The notes: generated from the letters alone by a model not told the origin. Counted from the stretch's first letter, positions 28,693-43,600 are shown. The stretch: 64,000 bases of DNA from Paracentrotus lividus (GCA_940671915.1 CALNVZ010000641.1:5092649-5156648), one strand, 5' to 3'. A program made the numbers and translations.

Positions 28693-31600
28693 TGAGAAAG
28701 ATAGAGAGAGAAAGAGAGCTGGAGATAGAGAGAGAAAGAAAGAGAAAGAGAGCTGGAGAGAGAGAGAGAGAGAGAGAGATAGATAGACAGACAGAGATGC
28801 ACACACACAGATCAGGAGAACAAGATGGAGAAATTGAAACTGATAATACTGGTAGGACCATGTACCGCATGTTGAAAGTGAAATTATAAAGTTGGTAAAC
28901 CACTTATTACATTTGAAAATTGGAAAGGAAATTTGTGCATAATTCAGACCGTCATAAAATCAATGCAAACATTGTGTATTTCATTGTCTGAATATTGAAA
29001 CATACACATGTATGTAGACACGAATATGAGAAAAAGATGTATATATCTTTTTAATGTTAAAAAAAGTTATTCACTTTTTAGATCTACAATGTATTGCCAG
29101 ATAATATTTAATCTCAAAAGAACTAGTGATGTGATAAGCATAAACCGCAAATACCTTGTACACTGTAAGTATTTTACAATAAAAAATACAATTTTCAAAG
29201 CATTATATGACTCATCACTATTTACATTGTAAGATGTTTTTCTGTAAGATTTCAATTTGAAACATTCAGATCAGACTTTTAACACTTTTCTCATAATGTT
29301 TGTAACCATATTCAAAGAACATTAATGTATCAGCGTTAAAAGAAATTTGAACATGTTATGCATGACCACCAATATATACAGAATATAAACTGAAGCCTTG
29401 GGTATTGAAATACATGTATAGCTATTTTGTATGCATCTTCCAACATTTCCATTTTGTCAAAATTTGAGAAGTATTGCACTTGAATGATTATGCCTTTACT
29501 CTGCACAAGTTTACATGTACATTGTTATGTACAAGTACCTTTATTTCACTTTCACTTAATTTCTCATTAACGACCCTGTACTTTTATGTACAATGTGATG
29601 TACTGTACTTCAGTATTTGGCCATGAATGATAAAAGCTGGATCTGTAATGATGCACTCAAGCGTTTAATAGTCAATGCTAAATGAGAAACCACTTCAATG
29701 TTGTAATTAGAGAAGTATTCAACCTAGGAAGGGCAGTTCCAAGGTAACGGAGTGACATTCAGAAGCAACATTTCAGCATTCAAACAAGTTTATCATCCAT
29801 ACTTTAATCTTTATGTACAAAGAAATGGTTCATGACAAAAGCTGATGGTACCCTCTTTTCAAAATGATAATTTTTTTATAGTGATGCTCTTAATTAATGG
29901 GATATGAATATTCATAATCATGGTTACGGAGTGACGCAAAATGGACATGCATATTTGAGCAGAAAACATTTTGCTTAAACTCTGAAATTTAAATGGCTCT
30001 CACAATTTGGAATTATAAATTGGATTCTATGTTATTCTAGGTATAATATGCCACCTTGCATAAAAAAATTTGGTCGAATATTTGGTTAATTATGACTTAA
30101 AACTTGAACCCTGAGTGACATCTGGTTTCCCGGGCTTTTTCATGAGGAGAAATGCATTATAAAGAAATATTAATACCAAAGTTTTTTTGGAGTAGTCCAT
30201 GATAATTACATTAAGCCCAAAAAAATCAGCAAAAAGTGACAAGATATAAGAATAAGAGGCATTTAAAGCCCCATGGTCCCATATGTGCAAAGTTTGGGTT
30301 TGATCAGTTTTTAATATTCAGCGCCAGAATACTGAAACGCAATTTTTTAAAACTAAAATGATTGGTTGTATTGTAAAGACGCCTTTGTGGTAATTTCAGA
30401 TCCTAATTTGCATTTTCAAAGGCACAACGCCACATTAAAATTTCAGCTCCATGTCCTGTTTTGCTTGGAATTGCCCCCTAATTAAAGGGATTCAATAACT
30501 AATTTGGTTATGGTAAGTCTCATATTGTATTATACATTTAGCTACATGTATAGAGAGCATGAATTGTGAAAATTAGAGCAAATGTTTAAAAATTATAGAA
30601 TTCATTAGCAATGTTTTTTCTTTAAGTGGTTGTTGATTGTAACTGACATTTCAATTTCCTTTGTAGTAATCAAATCCTTTAAAATGGCGGAGTCCGGGCT
30701 GAAATGAAAAAGTTTTGTAAAATTAAGTAAAATTCATCAAGCACAACACAGAAAATTTCATCAAAATCGGATGAAAAATAACAAAGTTATGCATTTTTTA
30801 AGGTCTTGATTTTTTTGGTAAAACAGTTCTTGGCAATTGTCTCATTGTCTCATTTGAATATTTGAATATTTGAATATTCAAATGAGCAAACTGATGATGT
30901 CACAGTCCCCCTACTTCTTGTGTATTTTATTATAAAATCTTATTTATCTCATTTTTTCATATATTGCGGTTATACAGAATTTAATCTGTCCCTCATACTG
31001 AAATAAGTAAAAGCACTTGTGATCTTGAACATTCCACAAGGATTAATCTGTGTTTTTATGTTCTTGGGGCAGAAAATCTTGATAATTGGTATTTCATACA
31101 ATAAAATACAAAGAAGTAGGGGGACTGAGACATCATCAGTTTGCCAATTTGAAGAACTGTTTCCTAAAAAATTCAAAACCTAAGAAAATTCATGACTTTG
31201 CTATTTGTTATCCGATTTTGATGAAATTTTCAGTGTTGTGCTTTTTTTATTTTCCTTAATTTTTCTTATAAATGCAACTCCAGCCCGGATGAGTCCTTTA
31301 TTAAAGTACACTGAGTTAATGTGTAAGACCAATAGAATACATTGGTACATGTCTTTAAATTATATGGGAAATATCTTTTTTTAAATTGTGAATATCTGAA
31401 CCAATTCTTGAACATTCCTTTCTTTTAATGGCTGTATTTAAAATTAATTTTCTTGTGGGGAGATTGCACTAAAATCTGTATTTATCCATTGTTTTATTAA
31501 AAATTTGCATTGATTTTAGAGTTTTGAGTCTATCTCTTCTTATATGCTCACAATATTGTCTCATATTAAATTTGGGCTGATATTACATGTACAAGCAGAG

Positions 31601-34600
31601 TTAAAGTGTGTTCAGTCCAGCCTTTAGTGTAAAATGGAAAGCGGAAACCACTTTATAAGCATCCATGTGTATACATGCATAAATATGTCGATCAGATCAT
31701 ATTCCTCTTGTTTCAATCGTTTCCTTGTTCCTTAAACATTAATGATTGAAACTGTATTGCACTTGAATGCTTTGATAGACTTGTACAGAATGACCCCATA
31801 GATATTGAAGTACATCGATGATTTTATTTATAAGAACCCCCTCCACATATAATTTGCCTCATCCAATTGTTTCTACATACGTACGTGACATTAAATACTG
31901 TACCGGCTCTACATGTAGTTGCAATTTTTAAATGGTTCTTTCTTGTTAGGACAAACTCTTGGAATAGTAAGAAATTTTGAAATAGGCTCAAACTTTAATT
32001 TGTCATCAAATTTTTATACTAGTATTGCAGCTACACTGTACATGAATGTGTAGTCAATTATTTTGTGTACTAGCAGCTACATGTATGGAGGAATTGCAAG
32101 AACAGTTTCTGCAAAAATATTGAAACAACATCAAACACCCTCACAAATACATTGTTGTACACCAGCAGAAAATAGGATGATGATCACAAATTATTTTGCA
32201 ACGTTGTCCATAATATTGGATTCTGCTTTGTATGTGAACTGAAAAATGTGGTTACATTGACATGACATCTATAGACATTGTATCTAGATTAATCTGAATA
32301 TTGCATGAAATCCAATTTCTATGCAAGTGAAATAGAAAAAAAGTATGGAATGTAATTTCCAAAATGCTTGCTTGGAAACTGTGGTTAGTGCCAATAATGC
32401 ACAAGGGTTTATGCCCCTATTCATGCACCATGTATTCTATATAATTGCCCATCAGCGTAATACATTGATGTAATTTGCGAGGGTACTTTGAAATCAATCT
32501 ACATCTACCGCAGTTACAAATGTTGCACAGTTGGTAATAATCAGCTTAAGTGTTTATTACTTAATTACTTAACCCATTTGCGCCATTTACCCACATTTTG
32601 TGGTTTGGGTCAATAACTTTTGTTTCAGAGCTCTAAAAATACACCAGGTATATCAGTAGAAAGAGAAAAAATTTCTGCATACATTGTGTCCATTTTTGTT
32701 GCATTACCATACTGCATTTGATGCCAGGAATTTTATTAATAAGAATAATCTTTAAAATCCCTAAGTTGGCAACAAATTGGGAATTTGAAGGTCACTGTTT
32801 TTCATCAAAATTGGCAATAAAGAAAAAATTGTTGTAGTTCCTAACCATGTGTGTTGGTTTAAAGACATCGCATTCAATTAGAAGCATGTAGCAATAAAAT
32901 AAATATATTGCTGTTGCCAATTTGAGGAATAAAATGTGATCAATTTAGCCCTAAAATAATCTCATTTTCCCCATGGTTCCCACTACATTTTCCCTACATA
33001 TTTTCCTGTTTTTATCCCATTTTTTTAAAATTTCACAGTCAAGACCAAAGCAAAACTCTTTCAAGAAGGGTTATTATGTAACAAATATGAAGCATGTTTC
33101 ATGGGTATTGAAAAACCATATAAAATGTACAATGTATGCCCAGAAAAAAAAAAAAAAAGCTCCCCCATGATTTTGATAGTTTATGGTAAAGATGTACGTT
33201 GAAATCATCGTGATCTCAATATTGCCAAGTCAGTGTGTGGAAAGCAAAAGAATATGTATACTTGAAACTCATCTTATCATAACAAACCCCTTCAGCTCTC
33301 TCTTCCCAATATCGTGATGCTCAAACAGGACTTTAAAGCTCTGCTGTGAGTTTAATAGTTGATGTTTCAATAGATGATCATGAAATTGTTAGAATGCTCA
33401 GTCCAGCCCTTGGAAAATAAAGAAGATGTCTTTTATTTTAGAACTCATCTTATCAATATAAGCCCCCTAATTATCCTTTCCAAGAACTGTATTAATGTAC
33501 AGACAAGACATGCTTAAAACATGTCTTTGATCTTAATATTTGACTGGTGTTGGTCACGAACTTGATATCATTGATTCCCAGCCCAGCCCTTCGAAATTAA
33601 AAAAAAGATGTTTACTTGGAACTCAGCTTATCAAAACAAGCCCCCTAGTTATCCTTACTAAAAATCGTAATGCAAGACAAGACACGTTTAAAACACATTT
33701 TGATTTTAATATTTAACTGGTGATGGTCACGAACTTGATAAATTCCCAGGCCAGCCTTTGGAAATTAAAAAAAGAATATGTTTACTCGGAGGTCTCCTTA
33801 TCATAACAAACTCCCCCCTTCCCACCATCATGGTTATGAATTCAGTGGCAAGCCCACTCATGTAAACACTCGTCCCTTGCCCCCGCATCCCTTACAGCAT
33901 GAATTACAGGTAGCCATGGCGACTATCGCCTAGCAACCCACATGCGTGTCTTCCTCCGGTTCTCCTCCTTGGGTGAATGGTGCTGCTCCTTTTGACTGTG
34001 GAGTCGTGTGAGACCGTGGGATGCGCTCCGATTGAGTTCAAACGGCATTCATGATTTGGCTTGGAGGAGCTGAAGAGTCAGGGCTTCTTTTATTGAGAGT
34101 GGGGATGGAAAGGAGAGAGAGAGATAGAAAGGAAAAGAGAGAGAGTATTAAAGAGAGAGAGAAAGAGAAAGAGAGAGAAAGGGAGAGAGACTAGGGGAGA
34201 TGATGATGATACCATGTTTGTGTCATGCAGGTCTGGCATATGGACACAGCACTACATATGCGTGTAGAAGATTGTGCGTGGGTGGGCCAGGGTGTGCACT
34301 GAAAGTGTTTTTTTGTGAGAATAAATGAGTGTGTGTATATGCGAGAGGGATAGGGGTAAGGCAAGAGAGAGAGAGAGAGATGGATATGGGGGAGGGGCCG
34401 GGATCTGGATTGTAATATTGCAGGTCTACACGTTCTGTGTTTCAATTTTTAAGAATTGTACCATTGCTCCTTATGTCTCTAATTCTGAATAAAGAAAAAC
34501 AGAATTAAAAAAAAAAGAAAAGAAATAAAGAAGCTCTACGAGCTCTTAGACAATAAAAATGATTTTGTACGATGCATATATTCCATAACATGTTCAGATG

Positions 34601-37600
34601 CATTTTAGATATTGTTTCATGCATCTATTATGATATCAAAATATTTTTTTTTGAAGAGAGTGGAATTGTTTCAATAAAAAGAAGAAGTAGAAAAAAAAGA
34701 TGAACCTGAAAAACAAGAGACTGCAGCCCACAAATGCAGATCAATCAATTATGCCTCTATACCCGTCGGTGACATTACATTGTAAAACAAAGAGGCTTGG
34801 GTTCAAACTCAAGTTATACATAAAAACAAAAGAGTTCAAATCAATAAAAATGCCAGGTAGATATTGATTCTTATACGGACATGAATGTACAAGTACAGAT
34901 GTTGTTGTCTAACAGTTCACTTTATTATCAAGTGTACTCAGTTGTTGACAACTTCAAAAGAAATTCATACACCAAGAGAACCTTAGGCATATGGAATATT
35001 GCAAATACATACTGTAAGCAACACTTTTTACCTCTACATCTTATACTGAGTAAGTATTGAAATGGGGGAATTATAAAAAAAAAAAAAAATGATAGAAAAA
35101 AAGATAAAGAAATGACAGGGTTCCATATGTATGTACATGTATATATTTTTTATTATGGGTCCAGATAATAATAGGGCTCAGGCTTTCAATTTTTCAGATT
35201 TTTTTTGGGGAAGCATGAGTATTAATTCACAATTTTATGGGTCTTTAACTAGGCGGTGGCAAGAACTCAATAGATTTGAAAAACATTCAGTTTCCAACAT
35301 GGTGAAATAGTGAAGGAGAGATGAAATGGCGACTGAGATCATTTTAAATTGTGGACGTGGCGTAGAGAGAGCAAAGAGTGAAGAGAAAAATAGATGTATG
35401 TTTTCACATCTTTGTATGCATGTACATGTGCAAACAGACTGATCAGAGGGGCATTTCATCAAAGGGCTTGTTTTATCTGAAAAACTGTTATAAGCTACTG
35501 AAAAGCTTGCATCTGATTGGCTGAGAACAAATTTGTCAGATAAAATGTCTGACAAGTCCTTTGATGAAATACCCCCGTGTAATGTCTACATGAAATTATT
35601 TGTACTCTGCCATTGTGTATATTCCTTTAGTGTAAGTACTACATTGTATGTTTCATACATTGCAGATCTAAACCTAAATATAAGAACTCTTAAAAGCCTG
35701 TCCCCATGAAATTTGCTATAACGATAATTACCCTGCCATCAACTCCTTGTTCATGTACAAATCAAATAAGTATGTATCTACAGCCCTGGACTACGTGTAA
35801 ACACTATACCTATTAACTTTAATCTAACATTAAAACGTATAACAAACCTACACGTAACCCTACTTGTACATCTTTGGCAAAAAAAAGCCATAGCAAATAT
35901 CATTCGGCCTAACATTTTTCTTGTCTGTGTTCTCGATATTAAAAACAACATTTGGAATTGTTTATACATTGTAAATGTCAAGATGTTTTGATATTTCTTA
36001 ACTCTGGTTTATGTAAAAGAAGCCTTGCTTTATAATAAATGAGTGAATCCTTACAAGTGAAACAGTTCTTTGCCAAATACATGTACATGTACCCAGAAAG
36101 GATTTCATCTCCATGTTCTTGTAAGTTTTCCAACCAAAAGCAGAAAGTTTTTCATCTTCTATTTGTGAGCATCATGTTGTGCAGCATCTTGTAAAATTTG
36201 TAAGTCTGAGCACCGGTGAAGCCAGAATATTTCAATAAATTGTCTGTCCTACTCACAGTAGCATATTTTAATAACCAGGTGGAGCGAAAGGTGTTTCATC
36301 TCATTTTGTTTTGTGATACAAAGGAACTAATTTTGGTAAAAGTTGAGGCCAGAATGTTTTTATAAACTGTGCTCGCAAAAGATTGTATAACAGTTGTATC
36401 ACCTGAGTTTTTTTACGGTGAAGGAAAACGTGCACCTGATGCTGAAAGTAATTTGTAACTTGTGAGTTTCACCATCTATAAATTGTGGTTTTTTTTAAGG
36501 TACCGTCTGGCCAATTGTGGTTCTACTTTTGTTTGTGTCTCGTCAGCAAATTTGTAAAATCCTGGAATTTATACAAGTGTGTGAAGTTGAGTGATTAATG
36601 ATTAACTTAAAAAAAAATATTTCAGGTTTAATGTATTATTGGTCATATTCAAACGTGAGTGACACGACATTTGGACTGATAGAAGGGTGCATATCTTTGC
36701 ACTTGTAGGTTATGAATGGATCATGACTACCATCATTTATTGTATATTATGTATAATTGTAGGAGTGGCATGTGTCATTACCAGTTGGATTTGAATTTTA
36801 CAATTGGTCCTGGAAATTATGATTAAAAACAGTGCGTGAGTGACACGACAAAAAAAAGACATGGGTTTTCTACCATCATTGTTATGGTTGGATTTGTGCC
36901 CCAAGTAGATCTCTAAGGGTACTATAAGTGCTGCGTATATGTATATGAATAGTGTACCTCTCTGACATTTATTGTGTTTATCAATCATTCCCTCTCTGTT
37001 GAAAATGGTCCACCTCTATGTGTCGTGAGTGACACGACATCTAAAAATGTGAGTGACACGACCAGTGCCTTAAATTCAACATTTCGAGTAATATAACTCA
37101 ATCCAAATCACCTGTATTTATATGCCATGTTAAGAGTAGTCCATGAAAATTACTTTAAGCAAAAAAAATCTGACAAAAGTGATTGGTATTAAGAATAAAA
37201 CATTTAAAGCACCATAGTCCCATACGTTGCAAATTCCTGTTTGCTCATTATTCAGCGTAAGAAAACTGGATCACATAATGTTTGAACTTAAATAATTGTT
37301 TGTATTGTAAAGAAGCCTTTGTGTTGATTTCAGATCCTAATTTGCATTTTCAAAGGCACAGCGCCACATCAAAATTTCAGCTAAATGTCCCACTTAGTTT
37401 GAATATGACCTTATTCATGTTTATTTACATACATGTAATTTGGTTTCTGTTATTCATAGAGAGTGTTTATTCATTTTCTCTGGAAATGTTTATCAGAAAG
37501 GGCAAGAGCTTATTTCTTTGAGCTCTCTCTCTGATTTAGATTTGATTTTTTACTCTTGATCTTGTTGATTTTAATCTGATTTTACTCTAATTTTTCTTGT

Positions 37601-40600
37601 TTTTCAGATGAAGCGGAGCAGAAACACACAGGAGCTGATATCCCAGCTACAGAGAGGCTAAGTCTGGAACATAAGCAGGTGGTGCAGGTATGTCGTAATT
37701 GTCACGATTCCTGTCAAGGTAGAAAATTTGCGATGTGGTAGTTTTTGCGGATTTCGTGTTCATCAGGAGGGGCGAAATCATAATGAACATTTCACATATT
37801 CTGTGTAGTGCACAGCCGTTCTCTGTGAATTTAAAACACATGATCTTTCTAGGAAGCCTGTATGGGTTTTAGAGAGCTCAGATAAGTTGATGCGTACTGG
37901 AGCCAATAAGTATCGGCTACAAAAAATGTATAAACAATACTAGAAAAAATTAGGGAGCCGTAGTGCCTTATTATTTAATTCTAGGAACTAGCTGAGATTC
38001 TGGGGAAAACCTAGGCTTCTGCCTAAGTCAGGCCTGGAGTAATGTTATCGGTCTGGCTGTGACCAGGACTTCAGTCTTCATAGATTGTTGTAGTGAATTA
38101 ACGTTGCAAACATGTAGAACAGTTGTCTTGGGCTAGTAGATAAGTTATCAGATTATGGATTGCGTATTCGCCGGTGTCAGGTCAGCTTATTCCTCAGAGC
38201 TACCTACAAGTCAGCATGATGTAGTTTAGACTGGAAAAAAAGAAGAAAAGTATTGAAGTGGAGGACGATGGGCAGATTTGAGCTGTTTGGGGTTAGGGCT
38301 TAGGGGCAAGGTGTGGATGGTTTGTTGTGCTACGGCGGGCTAAACCCAAAAAGCCGCTTTTTGGGTAGTTTGACGGCGAGAGTATAACTTAGAATAATAC
38401 AAATTGATTGATAAATGAAAATACCTTGAATAGTGCTAGGGAGAATTCTGCGATGCCTCGAGGAGACGACGATCAAAGAGAAGGTCTTTCGGAATCAACC
38501 AGCGGTTTTTAGAATTAAATTTTTCATATTATTGTGTTCTCCAGACTCTAGCTGAGCAGTGGACCAGAGAGGCGTGGAGCGACTGGAGACGGTCCGAGCT
38601 GAGATGGAGCCAAATACACCCAAGAGCTGAAGGGAAAAGAAGGAGCGGAGGAGAGGAGAGAGGAAGATATGGAGCTTACTAAGCAGCATGTGGAGAGGAG
38701 TACAAGACGGACGTGGAGCTGCTCCTCAAGGAGAGGGAGATGCTGGTGGAGCATGCTGAAGGTGAGGTTCCTTTCCTGCCATATACAAGAGATAGAATAG
38801 ATAGATAGATGAATGAGAGAGAAGAGAGAGATAGGTAGAGAGACATGGAGCGCACCAAGCAGCACGTGAGGAGGAGTACAAGACGGATGTGGACCTGCTG
38901 CCTCCAGGAAAGGAGATGCTGGTAGAGCATGCGAAGGTGAGGGGTCTTGCTTGCGAGATCACGAGACAGGAGATAGAGATAGAAAATAGAGAGAGAGAGA
39001 GAGAGAGACGAGAGAGGAGAGAAGAGAGAGAGAGAAATTAATAATTGGGGGAGGGAGAGTCATTTGACTAGTGGTGTGTAATTTAATTTCAAGACAGTTG
39101 AACAGTGCTTGTGTCACCTAACAGAGGTCTGCATAGTACAAGTAGACCCTAAGATATGTCCATTTTAATTAGAGTCTGTGCATATTATTCTCCTTATGAT
39201 GCAATATGAACAGAAAATATGATGGGAAAAAATATGATACAGAAAAAAGTACTTATAGTTTATCCAGTTGACATTTACTTATTCTTTGGTTCTTATTTGG
39301 ACCCAGGAAGTATAATAATCAAAGTGCTTTTATATATTTACCAATTTTTAGATGGTACGTTTAAAATTTTTTTTCAACTTTCCTTTGCAGAAATGCGACA
39401 GAACCTTGACAGAGTGCATCACAAAGAGCTAGATGACCTGAGAGCCAGTCTCAAGTCCGAGTATGACCAGTTACGTACGAGCCAAGGAAGAGCTTGAGAT
39501 CGCTCGCTATTATCCCAGATCAGAAGTGTCGCTCATCGAAGATCTATCCCTTCTTCGAATCGCACACCAGGATCTTCAACCAGCAAGTATCGTGGCGAGG
39601 TAGCATCCTTGAGAGCCCAGCTGAGAGCAAGCGGGAATCACTGACCCAGGCCAACTCTCTGAAGAGAACAAGGAGCTCAGACTGCCTGACCAGTCTCAGG
39701 GCCAGTTACAAGAGAGCACACTGAGGAACTTAACCAGCTGCGAGTCTACTTGAGAAACAGGTTGAAGATACCGTATGAGCGATGGAAGACAGAGATGGTC
39801 TAAGCTAAAGCACTGTATGAATCTTCAGGAGGCAATTCTGGCAACGAGCCGCATAAGAAAAAGCCAAGAGGAAAGACTATTCCCATGCCCTGATGACCCT
39901 GACACAATTGTCTGAATTCGGACAGCTCGCCTCCTAGGTCATCCACCACAGTTTCCTATGAGTGGAGGCGGAACTGAAGCAAGAGCTTCGTTCGCAACTG
40001 ATCATGAATAATCAGAAGGATCTCAGGAACCTAAGGTTGGAACTTGAGAGCGAACATGAAGCAAATATGTCAAGAAATAAAGATGGAGTACGATATGCAG
40101 AGGAGGAGACATGCTGCAGTTGGAGGATCGCTTGAACGCCAAGCACACCCAGGATGCAATGATTCTGAACTTGACTACCTCAATCAATTTGAAAGACTAC
40201 GAACCAGCTCCAAGTGATCACTCAAAGAAATTGCAAGGATGCAACTACAAGCCGTCACGAATCAGAAGCCTTGAAAGAGAGTAGCATAGTGATGACTGAC
40301 ATGGTGTAAGCCATGGCTGAATTGAGGAAAGAACTCGAAGAGAGTCATCCCTTGAGACAGGAGATACGTCAGCAAATGTCCTCCGACCTGGCTCTGCTGT
40401 CGCTGAGAAATGGAAGGTCTTCGTAAGCATACAAAAAGAACACTGAGGAATGGAGAGCTTGCGCCAGCAATATGAGAGTCTAGTAGATTAGAAACAGATT
40501 CACATCAAAGAAGAAGCAACAGACATGCGGAGGTCGTCAAGAACCTGACGATGAATGGCAGCAAGAAAGAGAACTTCTTGTGAAGCCACAAAATGAAATT

Positions 40601-43600
40601 GTCGATGAGTCGCCAAGATAGTATCCGATGCGACATTGGCGAGCCCTCTTGCAAGTTGAGATGGACACTCAAAAGAATGATTCGGTCATCTGCTTGAGGA
40701 GTTGGACAACTGAAATCCTCTGAAGCGAATCTATTATGCAGGGTGCGCTGGAAGAGGGAGCAACTGAGGCGGAAGCTGGAAGACAGCGAAGAGCGATATC
40801 AACTGCAGGAGCTCAAGAGCGGTGAGCACTGAGATCCAGGAGCTGAAGGAGACTTTGTGCGCGATATGATAACCGATTGGAGTTGATAACGTCGACAGAG
40901 TGAAGAAATGGAATCACTAGTCAGGACCACGGGAGCGAGCAGACAGTAAAAGATGCAGGAGGACTTTCTGTCCAGCATCAGGCCTCAGACGGTTTGTGGA
41001 GGATCAGAGAAGGCTCTAGAGAGCTCAAGGTGCGCATGAAGTAGGATCTGGCCAGAACGAAAGAACAACTGCAGACAGAGCTCAATGAGCGAACAGGTGT
41101 TAGTTTTAACAATTGAAATTCTATATCAAACAGACTTTACTTTTAATATTTTTCAAAATACAATAAACAAATTGGAGAATATACTAGTAATATCAAATGG
41201 TAGGCTGATAATATTTACATGTACATGCTTGTACTGCTTGTATTGTTTGTACAATTATGTGTTTGGGGTTAATGTAGACCAATGAGGCACCTCCTCAAAT
41301 CTCCAAATCTTTTGGAGCATTACAACCAGAATGACCTGGTGGCTGTAAATGAGATTGTTTTGCAATGTGCCAAGTCGTAGCTGAATATCTAATGTTTGTG
41401 TAAATTGTGACTTGGAAGAAGGATTATGGGTCATGGTCGAAAGAAAAAAATTAAATGGGAAGATGAATCATGACACAAAACACAGATACACATGTACATG
41501 TATATAGAAAAGCAATGGGTACAAACACGGTCACCCATTTCCTGTCATAAAAATAAACGTCTTTCAGATATTTCAGGGAAATACATGTAATATCCATTCT
41601 GCAGAGAATATAAATGTTGAAAAAGATGCAGTTTGAAAGACAATCAGCTTCAAATTTATGATCATATTGACGGACCTTTAGATTGTGAATGCATTTACGC
41701 TGTACTGTTAGTGGGGAATTTAAAGACAATCTGTGAATAATCAGCATTAAATTTTCAACCGTGAACAGTACGCTGCCGACCGTGATTGTGTGCTGTGTTT
41801 TGTAATTGCATTTTGTATCATGATTCATGATCCTGTTTTATTATTTTTCAGTCATTAGCGAACCCTTATAAAGATATGAAGACCTGAATATAAGAACCAC
41901 CCAAATCCATCTCTTGGTCAAATTGAGTTAATCATGGGAGGTTGTTGCTCATACATGAGCCCATCTGATGTATAATTTACAGCACTGAATTCTGCCCCAA
42001 ATTGCCTGAAATTACTGAAAAACTATCCTAAATCCCCATTGGCTACACACAAAAATAATTCAGGGTTTCTTGATTTACTCAAAATGAACTTTCTTGGGTT
42101 GTTCTTATTTTCATATATTCATATAAATGATAATATTTTCTTCTAGATGAAAGATCTTGAGGATCTCCAGGAGACACTGACCAAGGCCAAGGAACAAGAG
42201 ATGGAGACCCTTAGAAGAAGCCACGCCCAGGAGCTTGAGGACCTCCGTCTGGACCTGATGAAACTCACCGATGAGGAGAGAGAGAAGGTGGAAGAGAAGA
42301 TGATGCAGGAAAGGAGAGGAGTGGAGGAGGTTGAAGGGAAGATGAGAGAGCTGGTGGAGAGGCATGAAAGAGAGAAGGATGAAATCAAAGAAGAACTGGT
42401 TGCAGCTCACATGCAGAAATTTAGAGAGGTAAGGTGTCATTAAATGTAAATAAATTTTCAAATGATTATGAAATTATTTAGGATATTACAATAAAAATGT
42501 TCACTCCCAAAAGAGTGGTGGTGGTGATGATGATGCTGATTATGATGATTATGAAGATGGTGATTATGGTGATGTCAATGGAGAGGATGGTGAGGATGAT
42601 GATGATGATGATGTCAGTGATGATGATAGTGAGGATGATGTCAGTGATGATGATAGTGAGGATGATTAGGAGGAGGAGGATGGTGATAATAATGATAACC
42701 TGATGAAACTCACCTATGAGGAGAGAGAGAAGGTGGAAGAGAAGATGATGCAGGAAAGGAGAGGGGTGGAGGAGGTTGAAGGGAAGATGAGAGAGATGGA
42801 GGAGAGACATGAAAGAGAGAAGGAAGAGATCAAAGAAGAACTGGTTGCAGCTCACATGCAGAAATTTAGAGAGGTAGAGTGTCATGAAATTGAAATGAAC
42901 TACATTTAGGCCAATATTACATGTACGATAATGTACACATGTATACATCCGTTCAAACCCCTTTTATAAGGCTCATTATTAAAAAGCCAAAGCAAGTTTG
43001 CTTGATTTGAATAGGCTACTACATGTATGATTGTGGCATTTTAGCCTTTATTATTAGCAACACCATCACCACCATCACCATCATCATCATCATCATTTAC
43101 ATTACATGCATCTTTATTATCATCCTCTTTTTGATGTTCATGATTATGTTATGATTAGACCTATACTTAGATTTTGATTAAAATGATGATAGTGACAATT
43201 ATCTTTTAAAAATCACTGTAGGTAACTGCCGAGTTAGAAGAAACCCACAAGCAAGACCTTATGCAACTCCAGACGCAGCTCCAGGAATCTGTCCAGCAGC
43301 ACGAAGCCGAGATGACCACCCTGAAGCAGTCCCATGAGATGAAGCTAGCCCAGATGGAAGAGGACCATGCCGATCAGCTGGCTGCCCTGGGCGCCACCCA
43401 GGACGCTGACGTTGAGACGGCCAAGGGAGACCTGGAGGAGGTGCATCGCAAGGAGATCATCGACCTTCAGAACAAGATGGAGTCTCAGAAACAGAAAGGT
43501 TGGTAGATTGGAAATGGAGATTTCATGCTAGAAATTGCTTTTCATAGTCTGTTTTTACACTTGTTTTCAAGTAAATACTAAAACTGTATTGCAAATTTTA

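Larger units (their letters stand above)
26133..37607. other. Intron of 11.5 kb, no coding exon found
   Basis: A/T-rich. It contains the exon 9 end repeats, MITEs, a foldback repeat at 30683-31301, paired dispersed repeats, GA tracts (28630-28790, 34105-34200, 34365-34380) and a locally G+C-richer patch at 33835-34035. Bases 33270-33800 contain a three-fold degenerate repeat (ACTCATCTTATCA...CAAGCCCCCTA...AAGACATG). No exon with matching phase and coiled-coil content was seen. Confidence 0.55.

Noticed and set aside
28520-28903. Ser/Leu-rich minus-strand frames
   Set aside because: Reverse strand of the GA tract at 28600-28800.
42478-42948. A 156-codon minus-strand Ile/Leu-rich frame
   Set aside because: It is antisense to the GAT microsatellite and the exon 13 copy; the plus-strand reading explains the sequence.
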